A program made the position numbers and the translations under genes. The notes below the pieces were generated by a model. It had not been told where the DNA came from. It did not search any database and saw only the letters and a program-made list of their open reading frames with translations. A stretch of DNA of 64,000 bases from Rhodospirillales bacterium (lineage in GTDB: Bacteria > Pseudomonadota > Alphaproteobacteria > Micavibrionales > Micavibrionaceae): assembly GCA_020638365.1 (NCBI GenBank), contig JACKIQ010000001.1, positions 186,001 through 250,000 of the forward strand. The letters are read 5' to 3'. Shown here one piece after another: positions 51,145 to 58,020 of the stretch (its first letter is position 1; each line of letters opens with the position of its first letter).

Positions 51145-51798
51145 TCAGCTCATTCGGTCGGAGGAACCATAAAGTTTCTTAAAGCCTTCGGTTACTTTTT
51201 CGATGAAGGCCGGATCGCGGTCACGCCAGTAACGCGGATCGCGCATCATCGAGGAAAGCTCCCGGTCGCCGAGCGATTCACCGGATTTTGCCGGGGTGCG
51301 GCTGAGCCTGGGTTCTTCGCCTTTCATCATGCGGTGAAGCGCCAGGACGCCCTCGAAAGAGGAGGAAAGACTTTCCAGAACTTCGGGCGGCAGGTTCTGG
51401 CGGCCGAACGATAAGAGCTGGCGGGAAATTTCCTTCCAGTTCTCCGCTCCGCCAAAGTGGTTGATGAGCTTCTCGACTTCGCGGTCGGCCTGAAACTCGG
51501 CGGCGAGTTCGGCGATCATCGGGACCATTTTTTCGGCTGCAAGGTTGTAGACCTCCTGCGCCTGCTCCTGCGTGAAGCCGAGCTGGTGCAGGCGGGCGTT
51601 GATATCCGGGTCAGGCGTGAACAGGCCGTGGCCGCAATCAATGCAGTAATCCTCCGGGCTTTTTGGGGCCACGGGCGTGCCGGAGAGTTTATTTTCCAGA
51701 GCGCGGTAGGATTGCAGCAGGCGGTCAAGACGGAGTTCTCCGCTTTCGGGGTCGAGGAATTTTTCCGGGATTTCATTGGTGAGAAGGTTTTCGGTCAT
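51145..51798 (-). CDS. Capsid scaffold-like protein
   Basis: 217 acidic, helical residues. PEKFLDPESGELRLDRLLQSYRALENKL is the usual opening of T7 gp9/BPP-1-type scaffolds, as in DPESGE-R-LLxSY-xLE. The C-terminus RDPRYWRDRDPAFIEKVTEGFKKLYG is the basic capsid-contacting end. A central CIDCGHGLFTPD segment has two Cys. It lies between portal/Bbp19 and capsid, as expected. Confidence 0.82.
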   Translation of the reverse strand: MTENLLTNEIPEKFLDPESGELRLDRLLQSYRALENKLSGTPVAPKSPEDYCIDCGHGLFTPDPDINARLHQLGFTQEQAQEVYNLAAEKMVPMIAELAAEFQADREVEKLINHFGGAENWKEISRQLLSFGRQNLPPEVLESLSSSFEGVLALHRMMKGEEPRLSRTPAKSGESLGDRELSSMMRDPRYWRDRDPAFIEKVTEGFKKLYGSSDRMS

Positions 51799-51832
51799 AT
51801 CTGTAATCTCCTTTTCGGGTCGGGGTTAGGTA

Positions 51833-52114
51833 TTATGAAGGATTGCGGCCACGGTCGATCAGGCGCAGGATGGTTGCAACCATCGCACGCTGTCCTTCTG
51901 CGTAGCGCAGTTGCTGGTCCGTCGAGGTGGGCGCGAGGGCGCGTTGAAAGCTGATCGCCTGAAGATAGGACAGCGCCCGACGGCCATCGTCGCAGGAAAA
52001 GAGGCGCGCGAAGCATTTTTCGATTTCGCGCAATTCGAGGTTCGGCGGATCGGGCGTGCGGTAAACATAAGCGGATTGGGCCGCTGTCGGGGGTTCGCTC
52101 TGGCGCTTGAACAT
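51833..52114 (-). CDS. Bbp19-like phage protein
   Basis: 93 residues: LELREIEKCFARLFSCDDGRRALSYLQAISFQRAL, then LRYAEGQRAMVATILRLIDRG. This matches the short conserved protein next to the portal in Bordetella BPP-1-like podoviruses (Bbp19). Function is unknown; probably a head or assembly protein. It follows the portal by three bases. Confidence 0.75.
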   Translation of the reverse strand: MFKRQSEPPTAAQSAYVYRTPDPPNLELREIEKCFARLFSCDDGRRALSYLQAISFQRALAPTSTDQQLRYAEGQRAMVATILRLIDRGRNPS

Positions 52115-52117
52115 GGT

Positions 52118-53665
52118 TTAGTCCTTTTCTTGCTGCTGGGTTACGGGGATGGCGGGTTGAAGTAGCTCCGCCCGGATCAGGTCGCTCGGCACGGCCAGAG
52201 CCTCACCCAGAAAGCGGGCGGCTGCGGGAAGGTTTACGCTCTGCGCGGCTTCGGGACCCATAGCCAGAACAGAGGTGATCCAGGTCAGGGTATTCTGGAC
52301 ATTTCTCTGTCCCTGCGCCCTTGCCAGAGGAGAGCGGTAATCGACGGCGACAAGGCGGCCGTCAAGGGCAATGTCCGGGACTTCACCGCGGCGACGGAGA
52401 ATGGCGAAGGCGCGCTTGATGAGCGGTGTGAGAAGCTCCGTCTGCAAACGTCCGTACGTCGCTCCGAGCAGCAGAGACATCTCCGCGGATCGTTCGAGCA
52501 CTTCGGTCGCCGTCATGCGCGGGGAGGCAACGGGGGAGAGCTTGTCGGTCAGCAGGGCGTGGCGGATGCGGGATTGCAGATTTTCGAGGATGAGCTGCGA
52601 TACATCGAAACGCCCGGGCATGTCGAGCGGCTGCAAACCCTTGGAGCCGATGGCCTTGGGGATAATGCTGCCGGGGGTAAGCTGGATGTTGGCGGGGTTC
52701 AGGACGCCATCATCGTCGGCCTGCCAGATGCCGGTCACCGCGATGCTGGCGTTTTTGAGGATCAGTTCAACGACCTTGTTCGCAGTCTTGATATCGGGCA
52801 GCGCCTTCATGACGGGCGAGCGGCCATAGGTTTCTCCGGGAGATTTTATCCAGCGGAAGCTGATGACGGGGGATTGCTCGAATGTTCCTGATTGCAGGAC
52901 GCGCGGCGGAGCCGAAGGATCGTCGAGCAGCGCAGTATATTCAAAGTTCAGGCCGGCTGGCAGGACGGATTCGAGAACGATGAATTGTGTCTGAGGATCA
53001 CGGGAGGCGACTTCGAGCATGTTGGCCGGGATTTCCGCGTAGGGATAACGGTCAAGAATCTGGTCGAGCGTTAACGGGATGCGGCGGTAAGCGCCTTCGA
53101 GACGGCCGTCCGGCCCCTCCTCCAGCACGACCTGCGAAAGCGGAAGGCAGGAAAATTTGAAAGCTGAGAACCCGCCCGGCTCCGCTTCCTCGAAGGAGAG
53201 TGTCGCCGTGCCGCCCACGACCATGTCGAGATAGCATTGATGAATCTCGACCGCGAAGTTCGAGCGGTCGAAATGGGACTGGATGGTTTTAGCCGCCTTT
53301 TCGAGAACGGGGGCGAGAGCCGAGGATTCCGACGGGGACAGATCGGGACCGGGCTTGAGGCCGAACCATTGCGACCATGTTGGCGTCAGGTTCGCCAGAA
53401 GGCTGGAGGCAAGCTGGTCGGCAGCGTCCATCGCGGTCGCGTCATAGATGTGGTTGTTGCGGGGCGCACCGGGGCTTTGTTCACCCAGAAAGCCGCCGCG
53501 TTGCGGCAGCGCGTATTCGTAGCATTCCTCCCACAGGCGGGTCCAGTTGTCGCGCCTGCGTCGCGCCGATTCGTAGCGTTCGATCACCCGGTCAGCGGGG
53601 TCTTCCGTTTCGACCTGCGATGAGAAGGATTGAGGGGCAACTCGCATGTTGTTTCGGGCTTTCAT
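52118..53665 (-). CDS. Portal (head-tail connector) protein
   Basis: 515 residues: RYESARRRRDNWTRLWEECYEYALPQRGGF near the start, YDATAMDAADQLASSLLANLTP, TWSQWFGLKPG, FRWIKSPGETYGRSPVMKALPDIKTANK and VASPRMTATEVLERSAEM. These are the standard blocks of podovirus head-tail connector portals. The dodecamer is the DNA entry channel and terminase dock. Length is normal; the frame is intact. Confidence 0.93.
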   Translation of the reverse strand: MKARNNMRVAPQSFSSQVETEDPADRVIERYESARRRRDNWTRLWEECYEYALPQRGGFLGEQSPGAPRNNHIYDATAMDAADQLASSLLANLTPTWSQWFGLKPGPDLSPSESSALAPVLEKAAKTIQSHFDRSNFAVEIHQCYLDMVVGGTATLSFEEAEPGGFSAFKFSCLPLSQVVLEEGPDGRLEGAYRRIPLTLDQILDRYPYAEIPANMLEVASRDPQTQFIVLESVLPAGLNFEYTALLDDPSAPPRVLQSGTFEQSPVISFRWIKSPGETYGRSPVMKALPDIKTANKVVELILKNASIAVTGIWQADDDGVLNPANIQLTPGSIIPKAIGSKGLQPLDMPGRFDVSQLILENLQSRIRHALLTDKLSPVASPRMTATEVLERSAEMSLLLGATYGRLQTELLTPLIKRAFAILRRRGEVPDIALDGRLVAVDYRSPLARAQGQRNVQNTLTWITSVLAMGPEAAQSVNLPAAARFLGEALAVPSDLIRAELLQPAIPVTQQQEKD

Positions 53666-53667
53666 TT

Positions 53668-53925
53668 TTATTCTCCGAGCAGGGTTTTTCTGTTAGCGGC
53701 GTTGAAGGTTCCGAGCAGTCCGCGAAAGCCGGTGTTGATCGTTCCGAGCAGACCGCGGCGACGGGTGAGGAGATCACGGCGACGCGCTTCGGCCGCTGCG
53801 ACGGACGGGTCGCCTTCGGCCAGCGCCGTTGTCGGGGGAGGCGGTTCGACGACCGGGGTGACGGGGCTTTGGACTACGACGGTTCGGGTCTTTGGGGCCT
53901 TAGGACGCGAGATTATACTTCCCAT
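53668..53925 (-). CDS. Small phage protein with Arg-Arg-Gly motif, 85 aa
   Basis: A Pro/Val-rich N-terminus (VVVQSPVTPVVEPPPPTTAL) is followed by RRRDLLTRRRGLLGTINTGFRGLLGT. Short proteins with an RRRG(x)xxTI core and Pro-rich start are common just before podovirus portals; the role is unknown. It overlaps the upstream gene end by 13 bases. Confidence 0.65.
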   Translation of the reverse strand: MGSIISRPKAPKTRTVVVQSPVTPVVEPPPPTTALAEGDPSVAAAEARRRDLLTRRRGLLGTINTGFRGLLGTFNAANRKTLLGE

Positions 53926-54413
53926 GAGATTATTCCTTTCGGTTGCGGAGGTGTTGTCTGTTGAAGGCTTTCGAAAAGGGCGCGGCGCGTTTCAGGGCGG
54001 CGGGCCTCGTTGTGAAGATGTCTGTAAAGCTGCCACGGCGTAATGATGAAGCGGCTACGCAGGCCGAGGACACGCTTAACAGCCTCAACACAGGTGAGCG
54101 GCATCAGGGGCGCGGGGCGCGCGTGGTTTTGCGTGCGAGCCTCGATCACGGTCAGGCCACGCGAACGCAACCAGCGTGGCATATCGAAGCCGTTTTCCGC
54201 CGAATGGACACTGATATCGAGACGGTTGGCCAGAGGATCGAGCGCGATCCAGTTGCCCTCCTCCCGGATGACGGCGAAGCAGTGGCGGAATCCAGGTTTT
54301 AGCCAGCGCAGACAGGGAAGCTCCGTCTGCCCGGTAAAGGCGACCCAGATGGTGCGCCCTTGCGGTGAGGTCTTTTCCTCGGCGTTTTCGGTTTTTTGAG
54401 TTTCTTCGGTCAT
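53913..54413 (-). CDS. Conserved phage protein with papain-like (NlpC-type, permuted) pattern
   Basis: 166 residues. KPGFRHCFAVIREEGNWIALDP has His44 and then DP, and LTCVEAVKRVLGLRSRFIITPWQLYRHL has Cys108 at a helix start. A His before a Cys-led helix is the order in circularly permuted NlpC/P60-like folds. It may be a peptidase or amidase fold used in the virion; this is pattern-based. It overlaps the 157-aa gene by four bases (ATGA). Confidence 0.55.
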   Translation of the reverse strand: MTEETQKTENAEEKTSPQGRTIWVAFTGQTELPCLRWLKPGFRHCFAVIREEGNWIALDPLANRLDISVHSAENGFDMPRWLRSRGLTVIEARTQNHARPAPLMPLTCVEAVKRVLGLRSRFIITPWQLYRHLHNEARRPETRRALFESLQQTTPPQPKGIISWEV

Positions 54414-54883
54414 TCTGCGGCGACTCCTTCCCAGTTGTTTTCCTGATGGGGGATAAACCCTACGTGCGCTCTCGTGTTTTTGCGCGCCGGGTCGAAACGG
54501 ATCAGCCAGCTGTTTTTGCGCAGGATGCCCTTTGATTCGAAAACGGGCTCAAGTCTGTCCATCGCTTGCCGCCAGAGCTTGCTGGCTCGCGCTTCCTTGA
54601 TGCGCCTTGGATCGGGAGCCATATTGCGGCGCCCGTAAAAACGAAGAACCAGAAGATGATCCATGGTCAGGGTTCGCAAGCGGTAAAGGCGGTCGAGTAT
54701 TTTGAGGATGTCGAGCGGTTCGCAGGGACGTTCCAGCAGCCCCTGTCCGGCGGTGATTCGCGCGCCGTCGTTGCGGGCCTGCTGAGCCGCGATAAACCAG
54801 AACCATGCCTCCTCCACCGTGTCGAAGGGTACGGTTTTGCTGTCCCGAACAACCGGGACTCTGTGTTTTTGTCTGCTTGTCAT
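54410..54883 (-). CDS. Conserved phage protein, 157 aa, first gene of the minus-strand cluster
   Basis: Begins MTSRQKHRVPVVRDSKTVPFDTVEEAWFWFIAAQQ. Mostly helical, basic, with RPCEPLDILKILDRLYRLRTL, LLVLRFYGRRNMAPDPRR and KLWRQAMDRLEPVFESKGIL. Such proteins sit at the head of structural modules in alphaproteobacterial podoviruses; a regulatory or packaging role is possible. It starts about 100 bases after the promoter at 54986-55014. Confidence 0.65.
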   Translation of the reverse strand: MTSRQKHRVPVVRDSKTVPFDTVEEAWFWFIAAQQARNDGARITAGQGLLERPCEPLDILKILDRLYRLRTLTMDHLLVLRFYGRRNMAPDPRRIKEARASKLWRQAMDRLEPVFESKGILRKNSWLIRFDPARKNTRAHVGFIPHQENNWEGVAAE

Positions 54884-54985
54884 CGTTTATGGCCTTATCT
54901 GTGTCTTGAGCGGTGGCGGGGTAGCTGGCGTTTAATGTTTATACTTTGTTCCTTTTTTGGATATAAATGTTCCCTTAATGTTCTT

Positions 54986-55014
54986 GTTATGATATAAATC
55001 TTTTTCGTTGTCAA
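54986..55014 (-). promoter_or_regulatory. Promoter at the head of the phage cluster
   Basis: On the minus strand a perfect TTGACA (55014-55009), 17-base spacer, CATAAC (54991-54986), about 100 bases before the first phage gene. Ten bases further upstream lies the palindrome TGGGATATTATTCCTA (55024-55039), where an activator or repressor could sit. Confidence 0.7.
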
Positions 55015-55023
55015 GAAAATAAT

Positions 55024-55039
55024 TGGGATATTATTCCTA
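55024..55039. promoter_or_regulatory. Palindromic operator-like site, phage-cluster copy
   Basis: TGGGATATTATTCCTA: arms TGGGA / TCCTA around a 6-base A/T core. The same arms and spacing occur at 58003-58018 (HTH-PyrE gene). The transposon's left end starts inside this copy, so the ancestral site was split and partly duplicated on insertion (see 57605-57620). Confidence 0.6.
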
Positions 55040-55057
55040 ATTATATACTTGACTGCA
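55036..55057 (+). repeat. Left terminal inverted repeat of the transposon
   Basis: 22 bp, perfect inverse of 57587-57608. It includes the TTGACT that acts as the -35 box of the transposase promoter, so the repeat doubles as promoter. Confidence 0.9.
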
Positions 55058-55077
55058 TATTTCTCATTCTATATATT
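55049..55077 (+). promoter_or_regulatory. Transposase promoter
   Basis: TTGACT (55049-55054), 17-base spacer, TATATT (55072-55077); the -35 lies inside the terminal repeat. AAGGAG (55085-55090) follows as the ribosome site of the transposase. Confidence 0.8.
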
Positions 55078-55097
55078 GAAATATAAGGAGAAAAGCC

Positions 55098-56063
55098 ATG
55101 CAGTTAACCGCAAAAATCTACAATAACGAGAACGCAGCACGAACGCATCTGGAACAAATCAGATGGCCGAACGGCGTTATATGCCCGTTATGTGGTTGCA
55201 CGGACAAGATAAAATCCGCCGTGATGAAGAACAAGCCCACAAAGAAGAATCCGAAGCCCAAAGCGGTCAAGGGTTACTACCATTGCGGTGATTGCAGACA
55301 GCGCTTTACCGTTCGAACTGGAACGATTTACGAGCGCTCTCATATTCCCCTGCATAAGTGGGTATTGGCTACTCAGCTTATCTGCTCAAGCAAGAAAGGC
55401 ATGAGTGCCCACCAGTTACACCGTATGCTCGGCGTGACCTACAAGAGCGCATGGTTTATGGCGCACCGTATCCGCGAGGCAATGATTGATAGCGCCCCTT
55501 CCCCACTTGGCGGTCCCGGCAAGAGCGTTCAGGCCGATGAAACCTATATCGGCAAGAAAGCGGTCAAGGTCGAGAAGCGCTCTGACGGTCGCCCGTTTAT
55601 CAAGTCCGGCGGTGCCGCTCAGAAATGCTCTGTTGTCTCGCTTGTCTCCGATGGTAAGGCCAGAACCTTCCATGTCGATAATGCCAATGCCTACACGATC
55701 CGCAATATTCTGGTTACGAACGCCTCTAGAGAGTCTGATCTTCACACCGATGAGAGCTACCTTTACAGAAAAGTTGGTAAAGAATTTGCAAACCACGGTG
55801 CTGTAAAGCACACCGCTGGCGAGTATTACCGTGACGGTGTAACCACGAACAATGTCGAGAACTACTTCTCAATCTTCAAGCGCGGCATGAAGGGTGTTTA
55901 CCAGCACTGCTCCGAGAAGCACCTAGGCCGCTATCTGGTCGAGTTTGACTTCCGCTTTAATCACCGCGATATCGAAGACGATGAACGCGCTGTAGAAGCC
56001 CACAGAGGTGCGGAAGGTAAGCGCCTCACCTATCGGCGGATTAACGAAAAGCAAGCCGCGTAA
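55098..56063 (+). CDS. IS1595-family transposase
   Basis: 321 residues. The N-terminal zinc-ribbon CPLCGC...YHCGDC (about 29-66) is followed by FTVRTGTIYERSHIPLHKW, KGMSAHQLHRMLGVTYKSAWFMAHRIR (DNA-binding helix), then the DDE-type core ADETYIGKK, LHTDESYLY and NNVENYFSIFKRGMKGVYQH with HLGRYLVEFDFRFNHR. All catalytic acids are present and the frame is open, so it may be active. Confidence 0.95.
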   Translation: MQLTAKIYNNENAARTHLEQIRWPNGVICPLCGCTDKIKSAVMKNKPTKKNPKPKAVKGYYHCGDCRQRFTVRTGTIYERSHIPLHKWVLATQLICSSKKGMSAHQLHRMLGVTYKSAWFMAHRIREAMIDSAPSPLGGPGKSVQADETYIGKKAVKVEKRSDGRPFIKSGGAAQKCSVVSLVSDGKARTFHVDNANAYTIRNILVTNASRESDLHTDESYLYRKVGKEFANHGAVKHTAGEYYRDGVTTNNVENYFSIFKRGMKGVYQHCSEKHLGRYLVEFDFRFNHRDIEDDERAVEAHRGAEGKRLTYRRINEKQAA

Positions 56064-56088
56064 GTATAAGCCTGTTAAAGAATTCTAA

Positions 56089-56394
56089 CTATGATCTTAC
56101 TTTATACAGCCAGTTCCAAATCCATTGAGGGAGTATTCCTCCTAATGGCTGGCCTTGCTTGATTTCTAAAATCAAAAAATGATCGAATGGCCCCAAATTG
56201 CTTTTTAATCTTTCTGTCCAGTAGACCTGATCGTGTTTCGTCCATGCAATCCAATTATTATGGGAGTATCGAATCCAGTCGTCCGAAAGCTCAGCAAAGA
56301 TTGGTTCTAGCTCCGCAGCCTTTGGAGCTCCGGCAAAATGGAAACCTATGTGTAGATACCGTTTTGGTATCATTGGCATTTGCGCTAGGCTCAT
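56089..56394 (-). CDS. Transposon passenger protein, 101 aa
   Basis: Rich in Trp, Tyr and His (IGFHFAGAPKAAELEPIFAEL, WIRYSHNNWIAWTKHDQVYW, FDHFLILEIKQG); a compact alpha/beta domain is likely. Its start overlaps the stop of the 130-aa gene by four bases (ATGA), so both are on one transcript. No family recognised. Confidence 0.6.
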   Translation of the reverse strand: MSLAQMPMIPKRYLHIGFHFAGAPKAAELEPIFAELSDDWIRYSHNNWIAWTKHDQVYWTERLKSNLGPFDHFLILEIKQGQPLGGILPQWIWNWLYKVRS

Positions 56395-56783
56395 TCACCA
56401 ATTTCCTTCACAGGCAAACCCAAATCGTTAGGATTAGGATTTTCAATAAGCTGCTGGTTTTCTGGCTTCGGAACCCCTTTTGCTGCCAATTCTATTTGCT
56501 TCCAAGCAAGCAGATTTGCCCCTTCTAATAAAGCCAGCTCTGGATTTTTCTCAGTAAAATCTTTTATTGAACGAAAAAACCAAACAAAAAGGCCAATAAC
56601 AAAGAAAGGTATCAAAAACAGTAAATACTCATTGTTTGTTTTGTAGGCGACCACCGCAATGCTGATTATGGTTATTGCAAAACCAAGAGTGCTTTTACCC
56701 ACTAAGCCTTGCCCCAAGCGAATCCGATGAACAGATTCGCTCTTTATACCCAATGCTCCCCAAAGACTGTCTATGTTTGTCAT
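56391..56783 (-). CDS. Transposon passenger membrane protein, 130 aa
   Basis: Two close membrane helices (LGFAITIISIAVVAY and YLLFLIPFFVIGLFVWFF) followed by a polar helical tail (LALLEGANLLAWKQIELAAKG) and Asn/Pro-rich end. Shares an ATGA overlap with the 101-aa gene. A membrane protein plus a small cytoplasmic partner could be a two-gene effector unit (inference). No family recognised. Confidence 0.6.
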   Translation of the reverse strand: MTNIDSLWGALGIKSESVHRIRLGQGLVGKSTLGFAITIISIAVVAYKTNNEYLLFLIPFFVIGLFVWFFRSIKDFTEKNPELALLEGANLLAWKQIELAAKGVPKPENQQLIENPNPNDLGLPVKEIGE

Positions 56784-56821
56784 TCAATGAGAATTTGATA
56801 TGGAGCAAAAAACTTTGCAAC

Positions 56822-56950
56822 CTATTGTTTAGAATCATCTTTTTTATTAGGCTTATTTTTTTCTTTCTTAGGCTTCGGCGGTGTATTCAGCATACGCCTT
56901 AACACTTCGTCCCGTTCCTTTTCATCGTCTTTTTGAGGTTTATCTGTCAT
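56822..56950 (-). CDS. Transposon passenger small charged protein, 42 aa
   Basis: Starts MTDKPQKDDEKERDEVLRRML, then NTPPKPKKEKNKPNKKDD. The motif LRRxLNTPPKPKKE is the kind found in short orphan proteins of many bacteria. Its start codon overlaps the start of the HEPN-like gene on the other strand (shared CATG at 56948-56951). Too short for firm prediction. Confidence 0.5.
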   Translation of the reverse strand: MTDKPQKDDEKERDEVLRRMLNTPPKPKKEKNKPNKKDDSKQ

Positions 56951-57443
56951 GCAAAAACCCTTTTCCGCAACCAAACTTCCAGACCGTCATTATAAGCAAA
57001 TAGGCTTGATAATAAGCAGTTATTCTTTGATAGAACATCTAACTGAACGTATCATATGGCAGCTCCTAAAATTAGACAGCCGCACAGGCAAGATCGTAAC
57101 CTCTAGCGCAAAGATGCAGGCAAGAATAGAGATTCTTAGTACCCTTGCCCCTGTAAAATTTAAAAACAAACCAACAGTTAAAGAATGCAAAGAGTCTATA
57201 GAGGTAATTAAAACCTTTTACAAAAAAAGGAATTATTTCGCACACGGCTTTTGGTTTTATGACACAAAAACCAAGACTACTTGGGTTACACTTAGCAATG
57301 AAAACAAAGCAAACTCGAACTTTGTACGCAAGGAATTTACAGATAAGAACTTTGAGGGTCTCTCAGATGGTCTTTCAAAATGCTCAAAATATCTCCATGA
57401 ACTTTTGACTGATATTGAATCAGGCAATGAACCACTGCGTTAA
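56949..57443 (+). CDS. HEPN-like protein, transposon passenger
   Basis: 164 residues, GAGGT upstream of the ATG. A helical N-terminus (HYKQIGLIISSYSLIEHLTERIIWQLL) is followed by a second helical block with KKRNYFAHGFW at about residues 95-105, matching the HEPN Rx4-6H motif (Arg-Asn-x3-His). HEPN domains are RNA-cutting or nucleotidyl-transfer-regulated toxins and phage-defence effectors. No partner of the minimal-nucleotidyltransferase type is present; the function is inferred. Confidence 0.65.
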   Translation: MQKPFSATKLPDRHYKQIGLIISSYSLIEHLTERIIWQLLKLDSRTGKIVTSSAKMQARIEILSTLAPVKFKNKPTVKECKESIEVIKTFYKKRNYFAHGFWFYDTKTKTTWVTLSNENKANSNFVRKEFTDKNFEGLSDGLSKCSKYLHELLTDIESGNEPLR

Positions 57444-57576
57444 CCGCCCTTTCTGCCGCCTCACTATCATGCTCAATCAGGCCGCCTACTCTCAGACAGC
57501 CCTCAAAACAGTTTAAACACTCAGTAATAAGAGAGTCGTATATCTCTTTGCCGCCCTGTCTCATTGATTCTGTCAT
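57337..57576 (-). CDS. Possible small passenger protein, 79 aa, overlapping the HEPN-like gene end
   Basis: Frame of 79 codons: KEIYDSLITECLNCFEGCLRVGGLIEHDSEAAERAV. Helical with Cys. It overlaps the last 107 bases of the HEPN-like gene on the other strand. It looks protein-like, but the overlap and lack of a strong ribosome site leave it doubtful. Confidence 0.3.
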   Translation of the reverse strand: MTESMRQGGKEIYDSLITECLNCFEGCLRVGGLIEHDSEAAERAVNAVVHCLIQYQSKVHGDILSILKDHLRDPQSSYL

Positions 57577-57586
57577 CCGATTCGTG

Positions 57587-57608
57587 TGCAGTCAAGTATA
57601 TAATTAGG
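57587..57608 (-). repeat. Right terminal inverted repeat of the transposon
   Basis: 22 bp, perfect inverse of 55036-55057, followed by the target duplication ATATTATT (57609-57616). The junction recreates TAGGATATTATTCCTA (57605-57620), a near copy of the operator-like palindrome. Confidence 0.9.
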
Positions 57609-57710
57609 ATATTATTCCTAGCTGTACCCGCACGTGCGAAAGAGGCATTGTCTTGAATTACGCCGGGTTTTGGGGGACGAGTTGTTTCGGGCTTTGGGTT
57701 TCCCGATTTT

Positions 57711-57899
57711 CTATTCGTCGTCCTGATACGTTATTTCATCGGGGACTTCCGCGTCCATGATCGCCTGAAATTCCTCTTCGCTCAGTTCGGTGACCAGTAT
57801 AACCTTCCGGTTGTTCCCGTCCGTAGCCTTCTTTTTCCGGCGCTCGCTGAATTCCTTGAACGAGATTACGTCCTTTGTTTTTTTGTCGTCCCCGATCAT
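57711..57899 (-). CDS. Small acidic protein, 62 aa
   Basis: GGAG lies 8 bases before the ATG. The sequence is charged (KTKDVISFKEFSERRKKKA) then beta-like (RKVILVTELSEEEFQAIMDAEV). It lies between the transposon and HTH-PyrE, pointing to the transposon; before the insertion it would have been the gene next upstream of the phage cluster. The role is unknown. Confidence 0.5.
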   Translation of the reverse strand: MIGDDKKTKDVISFKEFSERRKKKATDGNNRKVILVTELSEEEFQAIMDAEVPDEITYQDDE

Positions 57900-58002
57900 G
57901 GTTTGCGCTCCACAGCTTTTATTATCGGCAGATTACTCCTATGTCTCAGGCCAAGCCAACTTTTTTAAGAATTTTTTCCCTGTTTACCTTTTGGAAACAT
58001 AA

Positions 58003-58018
58003 TGGGACTATTATCCTA
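58003..58018. promoter_or_regulatory. Palindromic operator-like site over the HTH-PyrE promoter
   Basis: TGGGACTATTATCCTA: arms TGGGA / TCCTA, 6-base core. It contains TATTAT (58009-58014), a -10 match whose expected start of transcription is the ATG at 58021. No Shine-Dalgarno exists, so the mRNA may be leaderless. A protein bound here would block the promoter. The -35 is poor. Confidence 0.6.
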
Positions 58019-58020
58019 AC

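Larger units (their letters stand above)
36331..54883 (-). mobile_element. Podovirus-type structural and lysis gene cluster (decayed prophage or domesticated particle)
   Basis: About 18.5 kb between icd and the cargo transposon. It holds portal, Bbp19-like, scaffold, capsid, tail tubes A and B, tail fibre, large terminase, endolysin and holin, all minus strand, with several AT-rich insert genes and one plus-strand PilZ gene. All core genes have intact frames. Integrase, excisionase, polymerase, primase, lytic repressor and T7-type internal core proteins were not found. The boundaries given are those of the outermost phage-like genes; no attachment repeat was identified. Confidence 0.85.
55036..57608 (+). 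mobile_element. IS1595-family transposon with passenger genes
   Basis: The left end starts CCTAATTATATACTTGACTG (55036 on) and the right end is its exact inverse over 22 bp (ending at 57608). The 8 bases ATATTATT flank both sides (55028-55035 and 57609-57616), the duplication size expected for this family. Total 2573 bp: one transposase plus four to five AT-rich passenger genes, which is much longer than a simple insertion sequence of about 1.1 kb. Confidence 0.9.
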
